Shown here piece after piece: positions 44,587-56,045 of a DNA stretch of 64,000 bases. The stretch's first letter is position 1; the number at the start of each line of letters is the position of its first letter. The notes under the pieces are model-generated. The model saw nothing but the letters and a program-made list of their open reading frames with translations, was not told the DNA's origin and ran no database searches. Source of the DNA: Limnephilus marmoratus (taxonomy: Eukaryota > Arthropoda > Insecta > Trichoptera > Limnephilidae); the NCBI GenBank assembly GCA_917880885.1, contig OU862927.1, positions 34,623,571 to 34,687,570 on the forward strand, read 5' to 3'. Position numbers and translations under genes: made by a program.

Positions 44587-46764
44587 CCGTAGTCGTCAAA
44601 CTGCGGCCCGCGGCAGATATTTGTGCGGCCCGCACAAATATCTGCCGCTTTTTTAATTTTCTTTTTATTGTACAATTATATTTTCCTGCTTTTTTTTTAA
44701 ATATTTTGTATACCATATGATTTAAAAACGTTAATTTTAATTGATTGACATTTGATTTTAAAACGCTCAGCTGGTTTTTGACTACATCCTAAGTCGATTA
44801 TAAACACGCATAATGTACTTCAAAGGTTCTCAACGTGGGCGTTAACGCCCCCTTATGGGCGTTTGAGTCTTTCAGGGGGGCAGTAGAAGACCCAGAGAAA
44901 ATTAGATAGCATTGAGATGTCGTGGTCGTCAAACTGCAGCCTGCGGCGGATATTTGTGCGGCCCGCACAAATATCTGCCGCTTTTTAATTTTTTTTTTTA
45001 ATTGTACAATATATTTTCCAGCTTTTTTTTTCAATATTTTGTATACCATATGACTTAAAAACTTTAATTTTAACCCGTCTAATCACAGGAGACCCAAGTT
45101 GTCCCAAAACATGATATGCCGTTATAATAACAGGAGACCCAGATTGTCCCAGAGCAACAGTGCATTATTAAAAGTTAGATATCTCTCTTCCTGTCATGTG
45201 AATATTTGTGATTACTTTTATGTTAGAAACGTATTGAAATAATGCTTCTCATTGTCTTAGAATTATATGAGCTAGGTTATTCAGATATTTTACAAACCCG
45301 ATCAAAAGTGACGGTTTAATTTTGCGCCAATTTGTGACGCATCACACATTTAATTTTAAAATAAAATTGTATGAAAGTGATAAAAAGTGAGGTGACAGTT
45401 TTATTACAAATTTTGCTTAGAAAAGGACTCTGTATGTAAAATTTTAAGTTTATTCTATTTTAATAACTTTAATTCGAATATTCTTAGGTATATATTTTTT
45501 AACCAATTTACATTTCCAATATTAAAATTTTAATATTTAGAAACAAAAATGTTGATTTCTAATAAACACATCGGAAAGATTATTGTATTGGATTATTGTA
45601 TCTTAATTTTAGAACAATTTTTGTTTTTGCAAAAGCGTTAAAAAAAACCAATAAATTGGAACATTTAAAATGCATGGGAAGAACCAGGAATTTTGCGCGC
45701 CAACCTTGACAGGCAAAATTTGACAGAAAATTATTTTCTTATTATTCGAAGGGTTAATTGATTGACATTTGATTTTAAAACGCTCAGCTCATTTTTGACT
45801 ACATCCTAAGTCGATTACAAACACGTGTAATGTACTTCAAAGCTTCTCAACGTGGGCGTTAACGCCCCCTTATGGGCGTTTGAGTCTTTCAGGGGGGCAG
45901 TAGAAGACCCAGAGAAAATTAGATAGCATTGAGATGGCACAGTGAAGGCATGGGCAGGTAAAAAATAAATGGTCTAAAAAGAACAAAAAAAAACATTCTA
46001 ATCACATACTAATAAAGCAATGTAAACTTTAATATTGGTTAATTTTTGTTATTGTATGTATTGTAATCCGCCTGTCTCGACACAGATATATCCTAGTGAA
46101 ACAGGCATCGAAAAACCTAATTTAAACATACTTTTTATTTAGATAAATATATAAATAAAAAATCATTTTTATCACGTGTGCGAAAATTCACATATTTTGG
46201 TAGTTCGGGAAGTGGATGAAAATTGAACTGAAAGATTCTGTAGCAGCCAGCCTCTGCTACTTCATGCTTTAAGATTGTTTTCAAAAAGTAGCGATCTTTC
46301 TAGAAGCATATAAAAATAATATTAAAATGTTTGAATTCAGAACCATTGACAGTTAAACGACGTTCGTTTGGTTTTTTCTAGACGCCGGGTAGTTGTGTAA
46401 ATCTGTTTCGCTGTCCATACCTAAATTTATCTGCAAATTATGTTTTCAGTAGAACTAAATAAATATCTTACCACACGCAATCTAACAGTTCTACATTACA
46501 GTTCTACATAATTTTTTTTTATTATCATATAATATTATCATCTTATGTGTATTATTATTTTTATTAAGAATTGACACTATATCATGAATACAAGAAGGAA
46601 GGAGGTAGCAATCTGGAAAGAATTGCCTTTTTAACTTGCTAAACAAAAAGGTACAACATCAACTCCCCCCCCCCCCCTCGCCACCAATTCGTAATTTGTG
46701 CGGCCCGCGGTATATCTCACATTGCCCTATGTGGCCCTTGACCAGAAAAGTGTGACGACCGCTG
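44587..46764. mobile_element. hAT-type element with internal duplication
   Basis: Ends CCGTAGTCGTCAAACT / AGTGTGACGACCGCTG, imperfect TIRs, flanked by CTCTAATG at 44579-44586 and 46765-46772. The first 340 bp (GCGGCCCGC..., TGGGCGTTAACGCCCCC..., GCATTGAGATG) are repeated from about 44927, the second copy split by a TTAA element. No transposase frame. Ends about 45 bp from the exon 4 donor. Confidence 0.85.
45074..45753. mobile_element. piggyBac-type MITE (TTAA target)
   Basis: 680 bp between TTAA (45070-45073) and TTAA (45754-45757), ends CCCGTCTAATCA / ...ATTCGAAGGG. The empty site is seen in the first repeat copy at about 44735. Subterminal direct repeats CAGGAGACCCAAGTTGTCCC and CAGGAGACCCAGATTGTCCC. 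Confidence 0.82.
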
Positions 46765-46808
46765 CTCTAATGTATATTATTATATTGTGTGGAACTTAAG
46801 GATTATAC

Positions 46809-46879
46809 CTTTCTTCTTCTGATTCCTCGAGACTTTCGCTCTGTACCGGTAATTCCAGATAAACTCTACCAATCCCATT
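46809..46879 (-). CDS. SLC13 exon 4, acidic cytoplasmic loop
   Basis: 23 codons plus 2 nt: a hydrophilic, glutamate-rich segment ending ESLEESEEER. SLC13 proteins have a poorly conserved charged loop exactly here, between the first SN motif and the GGxGT segment. Identity is inferred from position, from a good acceptor (TTGCAG) and donor (GTATAA), and because only an exon with phase 0 in and phase 2 out can link exons 3 and 5. A hAT element ends about 45 bp past this donor. Confidence 0.72.
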
Positions 46880-47314
46880 CTGCAACATTACAATTTACTA
46901 TGTTAATCCCATTTTGTAACATTACAGTCCGTCAAGAAAGCTTAGACAAAAATGTTGGCTGCTGTGATCGTTTAAATGATTTTAAATGGCAACACCAAAA
47001 TCAATTAAAGGAAAAAGTATGTATCTTTAAAACAACAGGTCGGATTGATTAATTTATGCTTTGGTCACATCAACATCAAACAACGGTGTTCAAAAATTTG
47101 AGATATCTGTCCGAAGCGTTGGCGTAATAAACTAAAAATTAATAATCATAAGCTATTTTTCCCGTCCAATGCAATGACTAAGGTGCAACATCACACTGTC
47201 ATTTTCGGGAGTCAATCATAACCTCAAATTTGTATCTACTAAAATTTAATCTCAAATCAATGTTGCCAAAGTGATGATATTTAAAATTATACATTTAATT
47301 ATTTTTATAATCTA

Positions 47315-47600
47315 CCGAGCGTTTCTCTATGTTTTGTGGGATCGAGATAGTTCTCGGGCGAGATCTCCTGTCAGATTTGTGTGATTTTCTTTGGCTGTTA
47401 TTTGCTTTTTCTATGGGCCGATGTCAAAATTTCTGCTGTAAGCTGTCACATATTTTTTAGTTTAGGTCGTTTTAAACACGAATTCATGCAAGTTCGCATG
47501 ATTATTTATTCATTTAACAGCATTAGAAAATCACACAAATCTGACAGGAGATCTCGCCCAAGATCTATCTCGATCTCACAAAACATAGAGAATCGCTCGG
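47315..47600. mobile_element. foldback MITE with about 90-bp arms
   Basis: CCGAGCGTTTCTCTATGTTT ... GGAGATCTCGCC-type arms; AGATCTCCTGTCAGATTTGT pairs with its complement at 47540. Confidence 0.8.
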
Positions 47601-47653
47601 CTGTTCTACTCATTTGACATGTTGAGTGAATTACATAAGTTGAGTATAGTTAC

Positions 47654-47768
47654 TTCTTCCAGTAATTCCAGCACGGCCATGATGATTGGCAGCATCATGG
47701 AGGTGGCAGCAGAGTTGGAGACCCACATGGACAGGAACATTGTCACAAAAGAGAGGCTGTAGATTAAT
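47654..47768 (-). CDS. SLC13 exon 3, first SN signature motif
   Basis: One nt plus 38 codons. Contains FLSMWVSNSAATSMMLPI, the N-terminal half substrate/Na+ signature (SNT in most SLC13 members; here SNS), followed by the helix ending AVLELLEE. Acceptor TTTCAG, donor GTAACT, phase 2 in and phase 0 out. This helical hairpin forms half of the Na+ and substrate site in solved DASS structures (known of the family). Confidence 0.93.
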
Positions 47769-48440
47769 CTGAAAATTTTAAAAATAAGGCCTTAGGTACC
47801 TACTTACATAATTCCTCCATTGCTTACAATTTTAGCAATTATGAAATTTTGTAAGAAAGGTGACAGTTAGGCCATCATCCCTTGGGTCGATAAGGAATCG
47901 ACATAAACCGAGTGCTGTTATCCTGCGCGGTGCAGTCCCACAACAGACTGCGCTTCAAACCGTTACATTTGTTTATTACAGTTAAAGAAATGCGTATATT
48001 TTGCTTTCAATAATTCAATACTATTACCATAAATATACATATCGCACCCTGTAGAAAAGTGTAGATAAAACGTAAAATAGAAAATTTTGACTTTTCTGTG
48101 GGTATAAGGTACTTATATTATAAAATCTTAAAAATTAGTCTACTATAATTTTCTCCACTTATCTTAGGATGGAATTTTACAATAAAGAGATTTTTAACAA
48201 TACTCTTCAGAAATATCGAATAGAAATAATGCATATGATCGAAAATTAATACAAGAGTGTGAAATGTATTGGGAGCATCTCCTATCCCTATCCTATTTTC
48301 CCTCTCTCCTTCTCACCAAATATTAATTTTAAGATACATATAATAAAACTCCGTCTCCAAGAAACTTTAACATAGGAGTTTTTTTGTTCGTCTTAATTTA
48401 ACTTAAATCAACAATCACAAATCTTCTTAATTTTTCGCGG

Positions 48441-49591
48441 TTGGTAGCCACCAGTTTAGACTCAAGGCACCAAACAGATGTAGTTTACACCGACTTTGCC
48501 AAAGCATTTGACCGTGTTAACCATGATATACTTTTGAGGAAAATGTTTAAAATAGGCTTCGATCTACCAACACTGAACTTTTTCTCATCGTATTTAAAAT
48601 CCAGAAGCCAATTTGTTTCGGTAAATGGACATAATTCAAAAAAATTCCAAGCGCAATCTGGAATTCCTCAAGGGTCTAACCTTGGACCTATGTTGTTTTT
48701 AATAGTTATAGATGACATCCAAAACTATGTTAAGAACGCCAAATGTCTACTATTTGCTGATGACCTTAAATTATGATGGAAATAAGCTGCCAACAAGATT
48801 GCTTTAAAATGCAAACTGATCTAGATGCATTATCTGAATGGTCGTTGGCAAACAAATTAGATTTTAATACAAAGAAATGTGTCACAATGTCCTTCACTCG
48901 TTGTAAAAACATTATAGTTTACGATTATAAAATAAAAGGCGAAACGTTATCACGTGTAAAATCCGTGAAGGATCTCGGTGTCGTCTTTGATCCCGAACTG
49001 ACATTCTCTTGCCATATATCGCAGCTCACTCAGTCTTGCTACAAACTTCTTGGGTTCATCATAAGGACTTGTAAGCAGTTTGATAACCAAGAAGCTATGC
49101 TAGCGTTATTTGATGGCATACTGAGAAGCAAGCTGGAGTATGCGAGCGATGTTTGGGCACCGTACCACCAGAAGTACATTGATATGTTAGAGCAAATCCA
49201 GAAGAAATTCCTCAGGTATGTTTATATGCGGAAGCATGGAACCTATCCAAGGTTCATGCACCATATTGACTTACTTGAGGAAACTGATTCTGTGAGCCTA
49301 GAAACTAGAAGGAAAGCAAGTCTTGCTATTCTGTCTTTCAAAATTTGGAACAATTTCATCAATAGCCCATTTCTCTTGGGATGCTATTATTTATATGTAC
49401 CAGACCACTACAGCCGAAGTCGACATCATGACTTATTTAAAGTACTGAACGGCAGAACAGACGTCTTGGCAAAGCATAGCATGACGAGGGGAGTGGTGCT
49501 GCTAGATGAAATTGCAAACCATTTGGATGTAAGTGACTGTTCTTTACATGCCTTAAAAATATTATTGAAGAGTCACTTGCCTAAATGCTGA
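48441..49591 (+). pseudogene. Jockey/CR1-like LINE 3' part with one frameshift
   Basis: The first frame (48441-48776) starts inside the RT at VVYTDFAKAFDRVNHDIL and runs through SGIPQGSNLGPMLF to LLFADDLKL. The second frame (48773-49591) continues in register with the family: a thumb region containing VKDLGVVFDPELTF, KLEYASDVW and YVPDHYSRSRHHDLF, and a final LKILLKSHLP. The break is a single small indel just after the catalytic ADD. The 3' end has AAT/AAAAT repeats near 49630. Endonuclease and N-terminal RT are absent (5' truncation). It lies in SLC13 intron 2. Confidence 0.87.
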
Positions 49592-49953
49592 TAGGGTAAC
49601 TAAATTGTACTGTAATTGGAATTATTCTGTTGTACAATAATAATAATAAAATAAAATAAACTTTGTATTATGTTTCTCTATATTTTATGTACAAGTTAGT
49701 CTGTTATAAATATATAAATAAATGGAACATTTTTTTTTTTATTTGTTTTCGATTCTTTGTTTTCAGGTTATCGGGAAGGAGATTGTATATGTGTATACCT
49801 TAATGGCCTACGCTTCTTTTACCACTTTCAGTTTTTGTAACCGGACAAAACAGAACAGGGTAAAAGAATAGGTTAGATTATGCCTGTTCTTTTTCTTCAA
49901 TGCTCTGTTTTGTCACGGAACCGTCATAACCAAATATCATTCTTATTAATTTA

Positions 49954-50528
49954 CTAGCTGACCCGGCCACGCTTTGCTGTGGCTAACGAAACACAACACA
50001 ATCTACTGGATTATTACCCAACCTTTTTAACCACTGCCGTCTGTCAATTTGCACACAAGGGCGGATCCAGGGGGGGGGTCATGGGGGTCATGACCCCCCC
50101 CTGGGCTGGGTCCAAGACCTAAGTGCACCTACTTTTTACTTGTATCTATTATTATCAAAATTAAATTATAACTTCTTGTGACTTGACCATGACTATGTGA
50201 CCCCCCCCCCCCTGGCGCTATGTGACCCCCCCCCCCTGGCGCCAAAGCTGGATCCGCCCTTGTTTGCACACAAATAAAATCCAAACCGCCCGCTTTCCAG
50301 CCCACTTAATTGTGACTTTTAGGTAAAAATAGCCACTTGGGTGTTACGTAATGTTTAGGTGGGGTGGGAAGGGGGGGGGGGGGGTAGGTACAGAAAAATG
50401 TTACGGCGCGTTGCATAGACGGAGGGAGGGTCAAAAATTGTGTTACATAATGCTTGAACGCCCCCTTTTGAGTTTATCGCAAATAGACAGACAGACACGA
50501 CGGAGGGCTTTAATTTATAATATGTAGA
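49954..50528 (-). mobile_element. non-autonomous Helitron with two nested insertions
   Basis: On the minus strand it starts TCTACATATTATAAA after A and ends GGGTCAGCTAG before T, the classic pair. It contains a small hAT MITE (50056-50262) and a remnant of the GGGGGCGTT MITE family (about 50300-50470). It ends 36 bp inside intron 2 from the exon 2 donor. Confidence 0.85.
50056..50262. mobile_element. 207-bp hAT MITE in a Helitron
   Basis: TIR CAAGGGCGGATCCAG / CTGGATCCGCCCTTG, flanked by TTTGCACA at 50048-50055 and 50263-50270. Contains long C and G runs. Confidence 0.88.
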
Positions 50529-50570
50529 TGGAAATAGATGTAATACCTATAATGTGAGCACCCAACACAC

Positions 50571-50812
50571 CTGATCACCCCCAGAGCCAGCCTCCGGGGC
50601 AGGTGGGAGTTCTGGATGCCCTGAGCGATGATGAGCGCGCACACAAACATGATGATGATCTCGTGCGTGTAGGACTCCACAGTCTGGTCCGAGTCCATGA
50701 TGCCGATCAGCGGGAACAGAACGAGGGGCAGCATGCTCGTGATGGGCAGCGGCAGCAGGGTCAGCGCCCAGAAGAAGGCCATGATTGTCATCAGGTAGAT
50801 CAGCTGGAAAGC
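50571..50812 (-). CDS. SLC13 exon 2, TM2-TM3 region
   Basis: 80 codons plus 2 nt, starting AFQLIYLMTIMAFFW. It matches the conserved SLC13 stretch in which a W is followed by LPLPITSMLPLVLFPLIGIM and then HEIIIMFVCALIIAQGIQ and the HLPRRLAL segment (family: N/L-HKRIAL). Phase 0 in, phase 2 out. Acceptor TTCCAG, donor GTGTGT. A Helitron ends about 36 bp beyond the donor and a hAT pair begins about 110 bp before the acceptor. Confidence 0.92.
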
Positions 50813-50969
50813 CTGGAATATGATCATTAAGTTGTACGCAAGTGGTTTATTCTATGCACATCCAAATTGATAGACTTGCCCTAACATGAAATTTGGGTAT
50901 CATTTCGACGAGCTGGAGACAAACCACGCAGCCCCGGATATAGGGGGGGGGCAAACCGGGGCACCTGCC

Positions 50970-52341
50970 CAGGGCCGGATCTACGAAATCTGGCGCCCTG
51001 TGCAGTAGGTACCGATGGCGCCCCCCCCCCCCCTTACATTTTTATTTTGATTAAAAATTCGTTCACCCCCAATTTTTTTATTTTTTTTATTTAATTATTT
51101 TTTTTTTACACTAATTTATCAAATAAAATCAAGACATATAAAGGGTGTAACTTTTCCAAGTGACCTGGCGGTAGCTCTCACACTGGTTTTTTTTAAAGAG
51201 AGAATCGCCAGGAGCCCTATACTCTTTGAATCTATTGAGTAAACATAAAATTATGGTGCTATTTTAATTATTTTAGGAAAAACTCTTTTTGCAAGTTATG
51301 CTTTAAAATAATACAACGAATTGTTTGTTTGTGCCCGTACCATGATTTAAAATATAGGTTACGGGTGCGGGTGGTTTCGCTGAACTAGGTCCATTAGACA
51401 TTCTTGAGATTTACTGCGTTTATGTATATACCCAACGCGAATATTAATAGAAAAAGCAAATACAAATACATTCTCATGGCAACGTACAACAGAATAGCAT
51501 CTACAGCTTCTGACTAGCAACAGGCAGTCCCGACGAGAGACAGTGAGCAGTGAGACGGAATAAGAATATAACCTCAAATTTGTACCTTGCATTTCCCTTG
51601 TGTTGAGCGAACAAACACCATACAAACACTAAACACTGACGTATGGTATCAACGGCTTACGAAAGATGCTTACACTGACACCATAAAATAACAAATCCAA
51701 CAAATCTAATAGATATTAATTATACATTTAATGAACTTCAAATAATATGTCAAATCAATGATGAAACTGTCAACACGTTGCAACCTGCAAATCCTGCAAA
51801 CCGTGCGATGCTTTTGTTAATGGAATTTACTGAAGATTTCATAAGAAAATGGTCTTTAACTACCTTCTCCTAGAGACTTAAATCGTACAAAATAAAACAA
51901 TAGCGAGCGTACGGACGACACACTAACTAAAATTGTCAGCATTTTGAAAGGCGCAAGTCGGTTTGTTTGATTCACTAGAACAAAAATACCGCGCTGTGAT
52001 TGGTTATTGAATTTGGATCGCACCCATTCGTCCTAAAACTCGTAAAAGATATATGAAAAAATAGATCTTACGTTTAAACTAAATATATGGAATTTGTAAA
52101 AAAATTCTGTAACTGACTATAAATTCGTAAGCCGTTGATACCAACCTGATGCATGTGCATTCTGTTTCTTTGGAAAGTGTTGCTAGAGCGTAATAATTAT
52201 TTCGTACTATGGGTAATTTTTAAACGGATCAGGGAATATTATAACTAAATTTTAATACAACATTTATTTTCTCACGGCGCCCCTTCGGAGTTGGCACCAG
52301 GTTTTTTGCACGTTTTTTAAAGTATGGCAGTTCCGGCACTG
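50970..52341. mobile_element. hAT-type element (inner) with 8-bp TSD
   Basis: TIR CAGGGCCGGA / TTCCGGCACTG, flanked by CACCTGCC at 50962-50969 and 52342-52349. Inserted 41 bp inside the outer hAT. It contains a further inverted pair, GGTATCAACGGCTTACG at 51645 and its complement ending 52142. Confidence 0.88.
51645..52142. repeat. foldback element nested in the inner hAT
   Basis: Perfect inverted ends GGTATCAACGGCTTACGA / TCGTAAGCCGTTGATACC about 500 bp apart. No clear target duplication. Confidence 0.6.
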
Positions 52342-52769
52342 CACCTGCCCCGGCGGCAGTTTTAGGGGGCGCCAAAATCGTAATTTATATGTTTGATTGA
52401 AAAAAAAAACTAAAAACTTGATTCACAAAGCGCCTGGCATCCAGCGCATGTTATTCTATTGATTATTTATTTAATTTTAAAATGCCCAGTTGGTTTTTGA
52501 ACAAGTTATTAATCACAACATATATTAAAATCAACTTAGGTTGATTTATGAATGTATCCTAAGTAGATTTTGAATGCGTGCATAGTGTACGTGATGTCTC
52601 TGCCTAGAACTAGGGGCCACACGAGCTGAGCTGAATAAACCAGAGTGGTCGAACATCTAAGGAAGCGACGATCACTCACCTCACGAGAGGGGGCGCATCA
52701 CATCGATAGGGGGTATCACTATCAAGTTTCTGCCCCGGTTTCAAAAAGTCGTAGATCCGGGGCTGAAAC

Positions 52770-53430
52770 CACGTGACCATATTTTTGGAATAATGAGGGT
52801 TTGAGAATGCTTTGAATAAACTACAGTCTCCAACCGCCGGAGAGTACATTGAAATAACCAAACCTCGGGCAGAAAAGTTGTACGGGACGGGCACTGTAGC
52901 CGCCCGCCGCACAAACGATGAAGTGGGAAGTTGCCGGCTGGCCATTTCGACGCCTATGGGAGAAAGGGAGAAGTGGGAAGAAGGCGAGGGAAAATGGGGT
53001 AAATGTAGGGAGAAAGGGAGAAATGGATCGAAGGCAAGGGGAAGAAGGGAGGTGGAGGAAAGTAGACAGGAAACCTGCGCCTTTATAAAGGCGTTCGAGC
53101 AATGAGTTCAGGGGTAAACAAGTCGGCTAGGGCAAGAAGAAGAAGTCCAATTTGCAGTTCGATCGGAGAGCGCAGGGCAGGCGAAGATGTGTACGAGATG
53201 ACGAATGCTGGAATTCTACCAGTCTAGAGCTTTTAGGGCTCTATTTAAAGGGGAAACAGCGGGTCCAGCCCTTTGTCTTCCCGTAATTCCAGGAACTGAG
53301 ATCCTGGAATCGGACCGGGCAAAGTGTTTGAACGCGACGGCGCCACCGTGGGTCTTATCATATCGTCACATCTCCCTGACACGCTACGCTCTGCTGATAT
53401 TTATTTTAAGTTTGCACAATAGAGAGTAGA
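52770..53430. other. GC-rich unassigned block next to the hAT pair
   Basis: Begins at the outer hAT boundary. Has a 97-codon plus-strand frame rich in G/E/R (52812-53105), opposite a Pro/Ser/Phe frame, and a TATTTAAAGG box at about 53241 followed by CCCGTAATTCCAGG. Could be a retroelement terminal region. No motif supports a protein. Confidence 0.3.
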
Positions 53431-55180
53431 TGTTACATAATTTTTGGGTTTGCACAATTTAAAATGTGAACATAAAAATACAAGAGAAATTAAAATTATT
53501 TTTAATTCAAAACTATTCATGTCTGGTACAAAAGTCTAAGGCAATGGTTTGCAGCTCAGTGCATTGTGGGACAGGGTCTGAACACATATTAATTTTTAAC
53601 CGAACCATCTAAGAAAATTGGGTTGTGTAGCGGCGACGCAAAAATGAGTGGGGTGAGTAAATTATAATGCATCTGTTAAAATGTCTGAGTATATTTCGAT
53701 GGCTTCTGAAAAATAGCGATTTGGGCCGGAAACAGAGAATAGAAAATAATATTGTGAGAGGATTCCACCAGAATAATGAATTGGTCCTACCTGAATGATG
53801 GATCTCCTTTTTGTTCCTGTGGATGCATAAAACTCCACGACGTATTTATTCATTGTTGCGTGTCACTCGGTGTCGAGTTTGAACTTGCTCTTAGAACGGT
53901 AAACATGGTATTTGTGTCCAATTACGTGATAGAAAAGGAACTGGCGGTTGGAACTAAATTCTTGTCCTGGTGACAAAAGGATCGGACAAGATGATAGTAT
54001 GGGATGTAGGTAATGTTAATTAAATTAATGATTTCAGCTATATGACCGAACCAACTACATAGTCTAACAAAATATTCAATTTTAGAAACAAGCCCAAACT
54101 TTTGTTTACCCAATTAGAGATTTGTTGAAGTGAAAACTTCTTTAGCGCTGTTGTGATTCAAAACTCGATGAAACGAAAAAATAGCGACACTAAAAATAGA
54201 CAAACACGTACTCTGTAGGATTTAGCCTGCGAGAGAATGAGATAGTGTAATCGGTCTCCTCTTTGTGCGGTGCTTCGTAGCCTCCCCTTGTAGGTTTCAC
54301 TTCTACCGCATGTGAGTTGCACACTCTGTTTTTTACGCAGCCAGCAATTTGCGCACTATTGTAAAAAAGGATAAGTAATTCGTGAGCAGATTTTATTTTC
54401 GAAGACCTAGTGACATAATAATGTGGGTTCCATGCACGGACATATGAATATATCTGGACCTGCCCTAAGTGATAAAAGCGTATTATTTTCCCCTCCCCAT
54501 ACCGGTTCCATTGAGGCTTGCGAGAGCCTCGCTTGAATCTAAACAATGTGATGTCATCATTCTTGTCCTGACCAGCGCCGAGCTCACATTGTACATTTTA
54601 CGAAATAACACGGCAAAAATGAGAGCTTGTGCTATACATGCTATACCCTAAAATATGTGGACATAGCGAATGTGGGCGGTTCTCAAGTGAGCTCGTCGCT
54701 GGTTACAGGGGTAAGTAAATTATGAAACATTTGTATAATTGTCTTAACTAAATACGGCAACAAAATATTCCTCTGTGAAAATCGGCGAACTTTCCTTTGC
54801 CGCATTTGGACTTCGCAAATATGTTAATAACGTGGCGAGCAATTCACGCTCCCATGTAAAAAGGTCTATTCATTCAAAAGCAGATTTTGCTTTTAAGAAC
54901 TAAATGGTGATACTATAATGCGAGATGCCTATATACTGTCAGATTGATTTTTTAACGAATCACAGTCATCTTTACCCTCTTCGCCCCCCATAGTTTGGTT
55001 TTACCCCTCATCTGATCTTCTCGTCTATTAAATTTGGATGTCAATGGTTCCATGACAATTTTATTCCGTGGATAATTTTGTTTATATTGCATATTATTTT
55101 TTTATGTTAAACTTCTTATCATTTTTACCAATTTATTTTAATTCATATTATATGCTTTTGTTGTTACATTCTTTTTAAAC
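53430..55180. other. intron 1 stretch, nothing recognised
   Basis: Mixed composition. The frame of 118 codons at 54190-54546 (minus) has no motif and no splice or promoter context. Confidence 0.5.
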
Positions 55181-55560
55181 GACTTCAAAAAGGAGGAGGT
55201 TCTCAATTCGACTGTATTTTTTTTATTTTTTTTTTTTATGTTTGTTACCTCAAAACTTTTGAGTGGGTGAACCGATATTGATGATTCTTTTTTTATTTGA
55301 AAGCTGGTGCTTCCCGTGTGGTTCCATTTTAATTTGGTTCAATTCCGACAATGGCATCCATGAGAAAACCATACAAGTCTTAAATTTGCGTTGAGTATGT
55401 GCGCGACAAATGGACGAATAACTCAATATCACGCCAACCGATTTCGATGATGCCTTTTTTATTAGAAAGGATGTACTTCAAGGGTAGTTTGATTTGGATC
55501 CATGACAAAGTAACGGAACTCTTCAATTCTTAGGAGCAAATTAACGAAACTCGGCCGAAT
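55181..55560 (-). repeat. repeat with GACTTCAAAAAGGAGGAGGT motif
   Basis: GGAGGTTCTCAATTCGACTG, TGGGTGAACCGATATTGATG and GCTGGTGCTTCCCGTGTGGT. A widely seen insect, especially lepidopteran, interspersed repeat as far as I recall; no coding potential. Confidence 0.55.
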
Positions 55561-55669
55561 CTCTTAATTATGTATATCTCATATGAGCAGCACGTTTAGT
55601 ACGCCTACCTGTATTCAGACAAATTAGTTATTGTACTTCAGATTCACTAAAAATCAAAAAATAAACAAA

Positions 55670-56045
55670 AATTTTAACAAAACAAAAAACGACTTCAAAA
55701 AATGCACTAAAAAGTAAAAAAATAATTTCGTATTCTTCTACAACTTAATAATCAACTTTCTTTTTCTACTCATCAATATGTAGGTACGATTGTTATTTTT
55801 GGAGTCGGTGTCAGCCAAGGTACCCGGCCCGGCGTGTTCACTTGCTCGCTTACTCGCCTCTCGCCTCATCAAGACGCTTGTGCGACACAAGCACATCTCA
55901 CCTATAACTATGTATGTAGTTACAAACCTACCTTGACTGACACCGACTCCAAAAATAACAATCGTACCTACATATTGATGAGTAGAAAAAGTAAGTTGAT
56001 TATTTTGAAGTCGTTTTTTTGTTTTGTTAAAATTTTTGTTTATTT
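55670..56045. mobile_element. foldback element, long arms
   Basis: AAATTTTAACAAAACAAAAA ... ACTCATCAATATGTAGGTAC ... GGAGTCGGTGTCAG and the complement on the other side. Confidence 0.8.

Larger units (their letters stand above)
50929..52765. mobile_element. hAT-type element (outer) with 8-bp TSD
   Basis: TIR CAGCCCCGGAT... / ...GATCCGGGGCTG, flanked by AAACCACG at 50921-50928 and 52766-52773. No transposase frame. Nearly all its length is the inner hAT at 50970-52341. Confidence 0.88.

Noticed and set aside
50603..50830. Plus-strand 75-codon frame (His/Asp/Gln-rich)
   Set aside because: Antisense of SLC13 exon 2.
53205..53429. Solo LTR of a retrotransposon (TATTTAAAGG box)
   Set aside because: No TG...CA ends with a target duplication could be set, and no second copy is in the window.
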